DNA of 10,911 bases from JAJRXG01 sp047634015. GTDB taxonomy: Bacteria; Bacteroidota; Bacteroidia; Chitinophagales; Saprospiraceae. The stretch covers positions 1 to 10,911 of the forward strand of contig JBLIDB010000168.1 of NCBI GenBank assembly GCA_047634015.1. The letters run 5' to 3'. Under the pieces are notes generated by a model, which saw only the letters and a list, made by a program, of their open reading frames with translations, searched no databases and was not told the origin of the DNA. The position numbers and the translations under genes are program-made. Below, piece by piece: positions 1 through 6,092 of this stretch (positions are counted from its first letter, which is position 1; the number at the start of each line of letters is the position of its first letter).

Positions 1-1
1 T

Positions 2-154
2 ACTGAGTATACATCAGAGGTAGAGTATACCAAGTTCATTGGTCTAATGATTACAATAATGGCAAAAATATTTCCTGGTCAATTCAAGAAACAGAGTCAA
101 AAGTGGATGGAGAATTTTAACGTTTTCGTTGAATCCAACAATTTAGGATTATAG
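2..154 (+). CDS. C-terminal end of a SRPBCC/START-like domain protein (partial)
   Basis: The frame is open from the window edge to the TAG at 152-154 and gives 50 residues. The end of it (FPGQFKKQSQKWMENFNVFV) matches the amphipathic C-terminal helix typical of small SRPBCC / polyketide-cyclase-like proteins of Bacteroidota, where a Phe/Pro turn is followed by a long helix rich in Lys, Gln and Trp. In that superfamily this helix closes over a hydrophobic ligand cavity. The rest of the gene lies outside the window, so the ligand and any activity cannot be judged. The next gene starts 85 bases downstream on the same strand. The assignment rests on the pattern of the last helix only. Another small alpha+beta protein ending in the same kind of helix is possible. 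Confidence 0.5.
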   Translation, partial: TEYTSEVEYTKFIGLMITIMAKIFPGQFKKQSQKWMENFNVFVESNNLGL

Positions 155-239
155 GATATAATTTGCTTTTTTATCCTGCTAAAACCCATTTTCATAAATT
201 AGATTTATATTTAACACTTAAGATAAAACTAAAAGGAAT

Positions 240-476
240 ATGAAAACAACGACTTGTAATCAATTAGGGGGAGCTTGTGACGTAGAGTTTCACGCGGATT
301 ATTTTGAAGAGATAAAAAACATGAGTATGCAGCATGGGAAGGAAATGTTTAAAAAGGGAGATTCAGCACATCTCAAGGCGATGGAGAAGATGAGAGGACT
401 TATGCATGAACCCAATGCTATGGAAGTATGGATGGAGGGCAAGAAGAAGGAATTCGATGCATTGGCAGAGGATTAA
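240..476 (+). CDS. small DUF1059-like protein (78 aa)
   Basis: This is a complete 78-residue protein. It opens with the Cys-containing segment TTCNQLGGACDVEFHADYFEE, seen in Bacteroidota proteins related to DUF1059, where a short Cys-x(n)-Gly-Gly-Ala-Cys-Asp stretch precedes a helical part. The remainder is Met/Lys/Glu-rich and predicted helical (HGKEMFKKGDSAHLKAMEKM), ending in KKKEFDALAED. There is no signal peptide or membrane segment, so it is probably cytoplasmic. The function of the family is unknown to me; Cys6 and Cys13 could bind metal or form a disulphide. The ATG at 240 is preceded only by a short AGGA two bases upstream, which fits Bacteroidota weak Shine-Dalgarno use. It stands alone: the next gene begins almost 400 bases later, and a large RNA hairpin follows its stop. 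Confidence 0.75.
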   Translation: MKTTTCNQLGGACDVEFHADYFEEIKNMSMQHGKEMFKKGDSAHLKAMEKMRGLMHEPNAMEVWMEGKKKEFDALAED

Positions 477-500
477 ATTTCATTCATCTAAATCTTCTTA

Positions 501-547
501 ATTTCTGCTATCTTAAGCTTGTAGCTTGAGATGAGTATTGCAGAAAT
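501..547 (+). repeat. strong two-part inverted repeat (RNA hairpin) downstream of the DUF1059-like gene
   Basis: The outer arms ATTTCTGC (501-508) and GCAGAAAT (540-547) are perfect reverse complements. Inside them TCTTAAGCT (511-519) pairs with AGCTTGAGA (523-531), with a single T-G wobble around a 3-base loop. The result is a long hairpin with one internal loop. No T-run follows directly, so it is not a textbook terminator. It could be a 3'-UTR stabilising structure, part of a terminator assembly with the next repeat, or the body of a small RNA. Confidence 0.6.
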
Positions 548-559
548 ATCGTAAGGTTT

Positions 560-625
560 ATATTGATTTTACGCGTGGAGGTTCGAAATAATGTTTTTGA
601 GAGGTCTTAGATCAATATTTTTTTT
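560..625 (+). terminator. possible rho-independent terminator: AT-rich stem followed by eight T
   Basis: ATATTGAT (560-567) is perfectly complementary to ATCAATAT (611-618), and the right arm runs into T8 (618-625). The 43-base loop is unusually long for an intrinsic terminator and the stem is AT-rich, so this is tentative. It lies about 140 bases after the stop of the DUF1059-like gene and would end that transcript, or a small RNA containing the 501-547 hairpin. Confidence 0.35.
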
Positions 626-795
626 CAAAGAGTTGGGTTCGTGGAATGAAAAACCCTCCTTAATTACGAATTGAAGATTTGATTTCTTATAACGTTTGCT
701 TGATTTTGATCAACACAGCATGTAGGGGGAAATTTTAGTTCTATTGTGTGACTCTCTACTACATATATTCCAATTATTCATTTTTGGGAATTATC

Positions 796-826
796 TTGAA
801 TGGACTTAGCGCATTCATTACATTTG
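796..826 (+). promoter_or_regulatory. Bacteroidota-type promoter for the sugar operon
   Basis: TACATTTG at 819-826 is an exact match to the Bacteroidota -7 element TAnnTTTG. A TTG at 796-798 lies 20 bases upstream, near the expected -33 position. Transcription would start near 832-835, giving a 5' leader of about 40 bases before the ATG at 875. The -33 match is minimal; the -7 match and position are good. Confidence 0.5.
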
Positions 827-874
827 GAATTGTCGAAGGTGGGAGGCATATAAAAATCTTTAAATATATATATT

Positions 875-2068
875 ATGAAAATTGCAATGTTAGGATCTGG
901 ATTTATTGCTCGATTCTATACCACATCTCTACATGCTCAGCGGAGGGTAGATCGAGTAGTGGCAGTATATTCTCGAAATGAGGATAATGCAAAGCGTTTC
1001 GCCGAGGATTATAGCCTGACGTATCATACGGACACTATGGAAGATGCAATAGCGCATCCAGATGTAGATGTGGTTATAATTGCATTGCCGAATCATCTTC
1101 ATGAGATGGCGGTAGATGCTTGTGTGAGAGGAGGCAAGCATGTGCTATGCACGAAGCCATTAGGAAGGACTGCTGCTGAGGCCAAGCGGATGCTCGATCA
1201 AGTGGAAGCTTCTGATATATTTGCTGGCTATCTTGAAGATCTGTGCTACACACCTAAATTTTTGAAATCTTTGGAAAGTGTCAAAAACGGAGATATCGGT
1301 AAAGTATTATGGACGAAATCTCGGGAAGCGCATCCTGGTCCTCACAGTGATTGGTTTTGGAATAAGGAGTTATCAGGAGGAGGTGCTATTATAGATTTGG
1401 CATGTCACTGTGTGGAGATAAGTAGAAATTATATAGGAAAACATATACGTCCTGTAGAAGTCATGTGTTGGGCCGACACACAGGTGCATCCGATAGAAGC
1501 CGAAGACCATGCTATTGGCTTGGTTAAGTTTGCTAATGGTGCGATTGGCCAATTTGAAGTGAGTTGGACATTTAGAGGAGGAATGGATCTAAGAGATGAG
1601 GTTATGGGGACTGAAGGAACTGTTTGGGTCAATAATTTCCTAAGGACAGGGTTTGAAATGTTTACTACGGGTAATGAAGATGGCTATGTTGCCGAGAAGG
1701 CAGAAACCAATAAAGGATGGCTGTTTCCAGTAGGAGATGAGGCCCATGAATTAGGTTATCCGAATATGTTTACAGATATGTTTGCTGCTATAGAAGAGGG
1801 AAGAGAGCCCTTAGAAACGTTTTATGATGGCTATATAAGCAATGCCATTCTCGATGCGGCATTCAAATCCGCAAAGACAAAACGCTGGGAACCCGTTATT
1901 ATAGATGACTGGCGTGGTGATGAAAATGCGCTCCATGTTAAAGAGCATACTTCTTATGATGAGCAATATTTTCTAATTAAAACGGAGGTGTTGCCTAATG
2001 GAGACGAGAAGCTAATTCTAAAGGAAAAAAAGAGTGGCGAGGTAGTACAACGGGTAAAAGAAAATTAG
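875..2068 (+). CDS. Gfo/Idh/MocA family NAD(P)-dependent oxidoreductase
   Basis: This is a 397-residue cytoplasmic oxidoreductase. The N-terminal Rossmann fold begins with GSGFIA (residues 7-12, the dinucleotide-binding GxGxxA). The family motif LPNHLH (71-76) follows, and CTKPLGRT (92-99) supplies the conserved Lys94-Pro95 of the usual EKP site. The C-terminal alpha/beta domain carries SGGGAIIDLACHCVE (167-181), whose Asp174 and His178 sit where the family has its catalytic Asp and His. Members oxidise or reduce a hydroxyl/keto group of sugars, inositols or sugar derivatives; the substrate is not deducible. The glutamate of EKP is Thr93 here, a common variant. The last 50 residues (acidic/basic, KEKKSGEVVQRVKEN) extend past the usual end. 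ATG at 875 lacks a Shine-Dalgarno but sits about 40 bases from a good promoter. It leads a four-gene operon; the next gene starts 30 bases after its stop. Confidence 0.9.
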   Translation: MKIAMLGSGFIARFYTTSLHAQRRVDRVVAVYSRNEDNAKRFAEDYSLTYHTDTMEDAIAHPDVDVVIIALPNHLHEMAVDACVRGGKHVLCTKPLGRTAAEAKRMLDQVEASDIFAGYLEDLCYTPKFLKSLESVKNGDIGKVLWTKSREAHPGPHSDWFWNKELSGGGAIIDLACHCVEISRNYIGKHIRPVEVMCWADTQVHPIEAEDHAIGLVKFANGAIGQFEVSWTFRGGMDLRDEVMGTEGTVWVNNFLRTGFEMFTTGNEDGYVAEKAETNKGWLFPVGDEAHELGYPNMFTDMFAAIEEGREPLETFYDGYISNAILDAAFKSAKTKRWEPVIIDDWRGDENALHVKEHTSYDEQYFLIKTEVLPNGDEKLILKEKKSGEVVQRVKEN

Positions 2069-2098
2069 AATAGCTTGTGTGGTAATAGAAAAGTAAGG

Positions 2099-2881
2099 AT
2101 GAGTTTTGAAGGAACAAAATATATAATCATAGGAGGCACCAGTGGCATGGGACGAGCATCTGCGCTAGCCCTCGAATCTAAAGGTGCGAAGGTCCTCGTA
2201 GTAGGGAAAGATCAAGCATCCTGCGATAAGATAGAAGAAGAGCTTAATAATGAAAGTATCCTTATGTGTGCTAATGCTACGGACCCTGATACTATACGGA
2301 GTGCAATAGAACAAGCACATGCTCGGTGGGGAAGGGTAGATGGTTTATTTCATGTGGCAGGAGGAAGTGGAAGGAAATTTGGAGATGGTCCACTTCATGA
2401 ATTAACGGTAGAAGGGTGGAATAAAACCTTTGAATTGAATTTGACCTCTCTGATGCTTTCTAATCAGGCAATGGTCCAATACTTCTTAAAGCATAAGCAG
2501 AAAGGGAAGATATTGAATATGAGTTCGGTATTAGCGTATTCTCCTTCGCCCGAATATTTTGTAACTCATGCATACGCTGCCGCAAAATCTGCAATAATTG
2601 GGTTTTCTAAATCTATTGCCGCTTATTATGCTTCCAATGATATTTGCGTTAATGTAATTGCCCCGGGATTGATGTCAACACCCATGGCCCAAAGAGCTAT
2701 GAAGAATGATGACATTCAGAAATTTCTAAAAACAAAGCAACCGCTTGATGGCGGAAGAGCTGGGATGTCTGATGATATTGTAAATGCAGTGTTGATGTTT
2801 CTTGCACCAGATTCTAATTTTATGACGGGACAAGTTTTGGCAGTGGATGGAGGATGGTCGATAAGTGAAGGACAATATTGA
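2099..2881 (+). CDS. short-chain dehydrogenase/reductase (SDR family)
   Basis: This is a classical SDR of 260 residues, the usual family size. From the start it shows the cofactor loop GGTSGMG (12-18, replacing TGxxxGxG), HVAGG (85-89, the NNAG position), Asn114, the catalytic Ser in MSSVLAYS (Ser142 or Ser143), and Tyr159/Lys163 in YAAAK. IAPG (187-190) follows, then the C-terminal TGQVLAVDGGWSIS typical of FabG-like enzymes. It should perform NAD(P)-dependent alcohol/ketone interconversion in the cytoplasm, probably on the same pathway as its neighbours. I place the start at ATG 2099 because homologous SDRs begin just before the first beta strand. A TTG at 2075 would add eight residues of unlikely sequence. 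The gap to the upstream stop is 30 bases. The substrate is unknown. Confidence 0.9.
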   Translation: MSFEGTKYIIIGGTSGMGRASALALESKGAKVLVVGKDQASCDKIEEELNNESILMCANATDPDTIRSAIEQAHARWGRVDGLFHVAGGSGRKFGDGPLHELTVEGWNKTFELNLTSLMLSNQAMVQYFLKHKQKGKILNMSSVLAYSPSPEYFVTHAYAAAKSAIIGFSKSIAAYYASNDICVNVIAPGLMSTPMAQRAMKNDDIQKFLKTKQPLDGGRAGMSDDIVNAVLMFLAPDSNFMTGQVLAVDGGWSISEGQY

Positions 2882-2906
2882 AATTGAAAATAAGAAATTG
2901 AAAATA
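2881..2906 (+). repeat. 12-base direct repeat in the SDR-SIS intergenic gap
   Basis: AAATTGAAAATA occurs at 2881-2892 and again at 2895-2906, a 14-base period. It fills most of the 31-base gap before ATG 2913. This argues that the stretch is a non-coding leader rather than the beginning of the SIS protein from the in-frame GTG at 2865. Confidence 0.6.
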
Positions 2907-2912
2907 TCAAGA

Positions 2913-3701
2913 ATGAGTTATACGAAGAAGTATTTGGAGAAGAGTAGGGAGATAGTTGATGTGGTCGCAGCGCAAGAGGCTGAAATCCAAAAAGTGGCGG
3001 CTCTTTTCGCCGCTTCAATACTGAAAGGGAGATTGGTTCATGTCTTTGGTTCTGGCCATAGTAGGATGATGGTCGAAGAAATGTGGCCCAGATATGGCTC
3101 ATTTCCAGGATTCAATCCTATAGTGGAATTATCATTGTCATTTCATAATTTAGTAGTGGGAGCAAATGGTCAGCGACAAGCCATGTTCTTAGAAAATGTT
3201 TCTGGACTGGCGGATCGCATTCTTAGAAATTTTGACATTACAGAAGAGGACACTGCCTTAATTGTATCTTCCAGTGGATGTAATGTCGTGCCTATTGAGA
3301 TGGCGGAAGAATTGCAAAAGAAAGGAGTAAAGGTAGCAGCCTTAGTAAGTAGCTTGCATTTAGAAGGAAGTACCTCTAAGCGATCAGATAGTAAGAAGCT
3401 AATCGACTTTGCCGATTACGTTCTCAATACTGGGGCACCATTAGGAGATGCTATGTTAACGATAGAAGGGATGGACACTCCTGTATCTCCAGGATCTACT
3501 TTAGGCGGAGTGATGATCGTCAATAGTCTGAAGGCAGAGATCGCGGCGCTTCTCCTTGCTGGAGGTAAAACACCCAAAGTGCTTACAAGTGGTAAGCTCA
3601 TAGGAGATCAACGAGCGACGGATTTATTTGAAGCAGCTTATGACGAGCACGCTCATAACATGGCCAAATTATATGAGAATGTGGGAAATAGAAAAACATA
3701 A
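2913..3701 (+). CDS. SIS-domain sugar isomerase-like protein (UPF0309 type)
   Basis: This is a 262-residue protein with a single SIS (sugar isomerase) fold. FGSGHSR (45-51) and the later SSSG (119-122) are the Ser/Gly-rich phosphosugar-binding loops. The segments between them (EEMWPRYGSFPGFNPI, LSFHNLVVGANGQ, FLENVSGLA) resemble the UPF0309 group, proteins usually found beside carbohydrate-use genes. The fold binds phosphorylated sugars and either isomerises or deaminates them, or senses them; no helix-turn-helix domain is present, so an enzyme is more likely than a RpiR-type regulator. I prefer ATG 2913: it lies 31 bases after the SDR stop, mirroring the 30-base gap upstream. A GTG at 2865 would overlap the SDR gene and translate a short DNA repeat. 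The C-terminus ends three bases before the next start, so coupling is likely. Confidence 0.85.
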   Translation: MSYTKKYLEKSREIVDVVAAQEAEIQKVAALFAASILKGRLVHVFGSGHSRMMVEEMWPRYGSFPGFNPIVELSLSFHNLVVGANGQRQAMFLENVSGLADRILRNFDITEEDTALIVSSSGCNVVPIEMAEELQKKGVKVAALVSSLHLEGSTSKRSDSKKLIDFADYVLNTGAPLGDAMLTIEGMDTPVSPGSTLGGVMIVNSLKAEIAALLLAGGKTPKVLTSGKLIGDQRATDLFEAAYDEHAHNMAKLYENVGNRKT

Positions 3702-3704
3702 ATC

Positions 3705-3971
3705 GTGAAAGAAGGACTTATTTATAATTCCAAGTGGGATGTTTATCAAAGAGCACTGTACTATGATGCAGAAGGAGATTGGAAAAAAGCTCATGACTTA
3801 GTTGATGGATTGCCAGGTGATAGCGCGGCACACATACATGGCTATCTGCATCGTAAAGAAGGAGATCAGTATAATGCAGAATATTGGTACCGTCGGGCAG
3901 GTAGGCCCATTTATTCTGGAGATCTGAGTGCAGAATGGGATGCGCTATGGCTGCAATACGGAGATGGTTAA
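3705..3971 (+). CDS. 88-aa helical protein of unknown function in the sugar operon
   Basis: I do not recognise a named family. The protein has 88 residues, no signal peptide or membrane segment, and looks like two TPR-like helical hairpins: YQRALYYDAEGDWKKAHDLV (14-33) and a second one, IHGYLHRKEGDQYNAEYWYRRAGR (44-67). The HRKEGD and YWYRRAGR stretches are dense in aromatic and charged residues and look like a conserved signature; I believe similar short proteins occur beside sugar-catabolism genes in other bacteria. The GTG start at 3705 begins only three bases after the SIS stop, which implies translational coupling, and no ATG alternative lies nearby. Position and size suggest an accessory or scaffold protein for the operon's enzymes; that is inference. 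It is the last gene of the operon. Confidence 0.75.
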   Translation: MKEGLIYNSKWDVYQRALYYDAEGDWKKAHDLVDGLPGDSAAHIHGYLHRKEGDQYNAEYWYRRAGRPIYSGDLSAEWDALWLQYGDG

Positions 3972-3977
3972 TAGAAC

Positions 3978-4092
3978 GAAGTAATACTTCAAAGAAGGGC
4001 CATAATTTTTCAATAGTTATATTGTCCTATTTAGTGCCATAGCTCAATCAGCAATCTGTATCTCCGCCCTTAGTCCAAGTATTCATTACTTC
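3978..4092. repeat. imperfect long inverted repeat between convergent genes
   Basis: The left arm (3978-4000) starts GAAGTAAT, continues ACTTC and ends AAGGGC. The right arm (4066-4092), read on the minus strand, starts GAAGTAAT, has four extra bases, then ACTT, and ends AAGGGC. Each arm can also fold by itself: GAAGT/ACTTC at 3978-3990 and AAGTA/TACTT at 4077-4091. The right arm lies inside the ancestral 3' end of the minus-strand DUF1801 gene. It may serve as a bidirectional transcription end between the convergent units. No T-run follows, and no target-site duplication was seen. Confidence 0.5.
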
Positions 4093-4425
4093 TTGTATAA
4101 AAATATCAATTTATGTATCCGATAAATTGATGCTCTTTTTTATGCGAATACAGCCTTTGCCCATATTAAACTCTTTCAATAGGGTTCTTGCATTTTCTAT
4201 TTTGTCAATATTTCCAACGTAGAAACTCACATAGGCGGCTTGTGCATTAAGGGGAAATATATTCTTCTCACCATAAGCGAAACAAAGCATCTTGTATTCG
4301 ATTCCTTCCTTTAATTCAGGCCATAAGCTTTTAAGGATCTTACGCAACTCAATAATTTTACCTTTTCGCCAATCTGGCTTGAGTAAGTCCATGTATTCTT
4401 CAGGAGTATTGGCGTCATATTGCAT
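4048..4425 (-). pseudogene. DUF1801 (YdhG-like) gene truncated by an in-frame TAA
   Basis: ATG at 4425 opens a frame of 104 residues (MQYDANTPEEYMDLL, then EGIEYKMLCFAYGEK, AAYVSFYVGNIDKI, GCIRIKKSINLSDT) typical of small DUF1801 proteins. It stops at TAA 4113-4111. Read past that codon in the same frame, the sequence continues IDIFIQEVMNTWTKGGDTDC and then meets TGA at 4050-4048. Members of this family normally end with an ...IDxFI...W.KGxDxDC tail, so the TAA most likely replaces a sense codon (AAA is one base away) and the ancestral protein had 125 residues. The shortened protein lacks its last helix; whether it is still made or folded is unknown. The family is small, cytoplasmic and of unclear function (some members are called iron chaperones). 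It is convergent with the sugar operon and divergent from the lipoprotein gene. Confidence 0.8.
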
Positions 4426-4507
4426 GTGAGATCTTTTGATTTACTTAATAAGATAATGTTTTGACTTTGCTGTTGAATGCTTTACAAAATTTAAAAAAAG
4501 TATCATG

Positions 4508-4566
4508 AGGCGCCTGTATATCTATAACAGAAAGATTGTCGCGACGGTTTGTAACTTCCTGCGACA
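4508..4566. promoter_or_regulatory. palindromes upstream of the lipoprotein gene, possible operator
   Basis: Two perfect 8-base palindromes, AGGCGCCT (4508-4515) and GTCGCGAC (4538-4545), lie in the divergent intergenic region. They are followed by GCGACA (4561-4566), which is the inverse of TGTCGC at 4537-4542. These GC-rich sites stand out in AT-rich DNA and sit 45-100 bases ahead of ATG 4611. An operator is possible; no exact TAnnTTTG promoter was found next to them. Confidence 0.3.
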
Positions 4567-4610
4567 GATTTACGTCTTTGAGTATTAGCGTCTGTTTATA
4601 ACTCTCAAGA

Positions 4611-5705
4611 ATGAAGAAATTATCTATAGTATTTGCATTGTTCGTATTGTTTTCATGTCAAGGACAGAATACCGAGGTTTACGTTTGCGATCCGTGTGAT
4701 TTACCATGTGACACATTGACTTTTCAGCAACCAGGATCATGTCCTCATTGTGGGATGAAATTATTGAAGCAGGGCGTTGTTATAAAGGAAGCCAACTTAG
4801 TAGTCAGCGAGATAGATATTACTCCTGGATCTGGAGTCTTCTTGGTAGAAGGCGGAACAGGAAAGGAAGGAAGAAATGTAAAAGTCTACTACCATAGACC
4901 AGAAGCATATACACAAGATTCTAAAATTCTAATTGTGATTCCTGGTGCAGGAAGAAATGGTGATAGTTATAGAGATGCTTTGATCGAAGCTTCAGAAAAA
5001 TACAATGTGCTAATTCTTTCACCTATGTATGCTGAAGAGGCATATTCATTCACGGATTATCACCTCGGAGGAATTATCAAAGATGCTAATATAGCTCAAT
5101 GCATTGAGTTTGAGGGGAACAGCAATATTGCTGTTTTAGATGAGCGTAAGCTGCGGTATACAGTCGGTCAGAATCCTAAAGAATGGATCTTTGATGATTT
5201 TGATGTATTGTTTGAACGTGTGGTAATGACCACCAATTCTACTCAAGAGGGCTACGATATCTTTGGACATTCTGCAGGAGGACAAATACTACATCGAATG
5301 GCGATTTTTCATCCGGCTTCTAAAGCAAATATAATCATAGCCGCTAATTCAGGATTCTATACATTACCATCTGCGGATATAGATTTACCATTTGGAGTAC
5401 AAAACGCATTTTTAGATTTTGATAACATAGTCGCTTCTTTTGAGAATCGCTTATTAGTGATGATCGGAGCCTTAGACAATGCAGAAGAAGATGGTGGAAC
5501 ACTTCTGAGATCACCAACAGTAGATAAACAAGGACTACACAGATTAGAGAGAGGTAAGTATTTTTATAATTATTCAATGGAGACGGCGAAGGAGATAGGT
5601 GCGGCTTTTAATTGGAAATTGAATATAGTGCCAGATGTAGGTCACGATCATAGACTCATGGCTTCCGCTGCTGCCAAAATCCTGTATGAGGATAAAATTC
5701 ATTAG
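4611..5705 (+). CDS. lipoprotein fusing a Cys-rich heavy-metal-binding-like segment to an alpha/beta hydrolase
   Basis: This is a 364-residue exported protein. Residues 1-16 are a lipoprotein signal (MKKLSIVFALFVLF, lipobox LFSC, acylated Cys16), so it should be anchored in the envelope. Residues 24-52 hold five Cys: VCDPCDLPCD then PGSCPHCGMKLL. The last part is the hallmark of the heavy-metal-binding domain (YxCPMHP...PGxCPxCGMxL) found on copper-efflux proteins; here the MHP half is replaced by extra Cys. From about residue 90 comes an alpha/beta hydrolase: strand ILIVIPGAGRNG (106-117), nucleophile elbow GHSAGG (219-224, Ser221), probable acid Asp289 in GALDN and His345 in VGHDH. It resembles secreted polyester/feruloyl-type esterases; the substrate is unknown. 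The gene is intact and stands alone; the VOC remnant starts 23 bases after its stop. Confidence 0.85.
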   Translation: MKKLSIVFALFVLFSCQGQNTEVYVCDPCDLPCDTLTFQQPGSCPHCGMKLLKQGVVIKEANLVVSEIDITPGSGVFLVEGGTGKEGRNVKVYYHRPEAYTQDSKILIVIPGAGRNGDSYRDALIEASEKYNVLILSPMYAEEAYSFTDYHLGGIIKDANIAQCIEFEGNSNIAVLDERKLRYTVGQNPKEWIFDDFDVLFERVVMTTNSTQEGYDIFGHSAGGQILHRMAIFHPASKANIIIAANSGFYTLPSADIDLPFGVQNAFLDFDNIVASFENRLLVMIGALDNAEEDGGTLLRSPTVDKQGLHRLERGKYFYNYSMETAKEIGAAFNWKLNIVPDVGHDHRLMASAAAKILYEDKIH

Positions 5706-5728
5706 ATCTATCTCCACAATTACTACTT

Positions 5729-6092
5729 ATGAAAAGTACCTCCAAGTCAATTCGAACATTTATAGGAGCAATGAATTATAATGAGTCTCGTGAATTTTAT
5801 ACTCTTTTAGGATTCGAAGAAGTAAATCTTGGTCCTAAGATGAGCTACTTCCGAATTAGCGATTCTTTAGGTTTTTATCTCCAAGATGCCTATGTAAAGG
5901 ATTGGGTTAATAACTCCATGATCTTTTTAGAAGTTGATGACTTGGATGTATTTCAAAAGGAGTTATTATCGCTCAACTTACCTAATCAATTTTAAAAAGT
6001 ACGCATCACTGAGATAAGAAATGAAGAATGGGTAGAGAGTTATTCATGCATGACCCATCTGGAGAGCTGTGGCATTTTGGGAGTTTAGGTAG
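5729..6092 (+). pseudogene. VOC (glyoxalase/bleomycin-resistance fold) gene broken by a nonsense codon and frameshift(s)
   Basis: ATG 5729 gives an 88-residue product, FIGAMNYNESREFYTLLGFEE followed by YFRISDSLGFYLQDAYVKDW and MIFLEVDDLD, a clear N-terminal VOC domain. It ends at TAA 5993-5995. In the same frame the sequence goes on KVRITEIRNEEW to 6031. The canonical VOC ending GREL-FMHDPSGELWHFGS follows in the next frame from 6031, so one G seems lost from the G-run at 6030-6032. A second lost G near 6079-6081 would restore HFGEF and a TAG at 6090-6092. With both restored the gene would encode about 121 residues, the normal size for a single-domain VOC protein. VOC proteins are metal-dependent lyases, dioxygenases or drug-binding proteins; the C-terminal metal ligand (Glu of GELWHF) is separated from the start here. 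The lipoprotein gene ends 23 bases upstream, so they may once have shared a transcript. Confidence 0.8.

Larger units (their letters stand above)
477..874. other. gene-free stretch of about 400 bases
   Basis: No convincing coding frame lies here on either strand. It holds the hairpin at 501-547, the AT-rich stem plus T8 at 560-625, a weak GGGTT/AACCC pair (635-639 and 652-656), a small TTGAT-TTTG-ATCAA hairpin (700-713) and the Bacteroidota-type promoter at 796-826 for the downstream operon. Its length and structure leave room for a small RNA. Confidence 0.6.

Noticed and set aside
748..981. Plus-strand frame from a GTG at 748 overlapping the oxidoreductase start
   Set aside because: It runs through the promoter and the beginning of a clear Gfo/Idh/MocA gene, has no recognisable features and is mostly AT-derived hydrophobic text.
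2075..2098. Upstream TTG start for the SDR
   Set aside because: The eight added residues (MCGNRKVR) lie before the usual family start and ATG 2099 gives the normal SDR length.
2716..3102. Minus-strand frame of 128 codons opposite the SDR/SIS junction
   Set aside because: It lies antisense to two well-supported genes and shows no family features.
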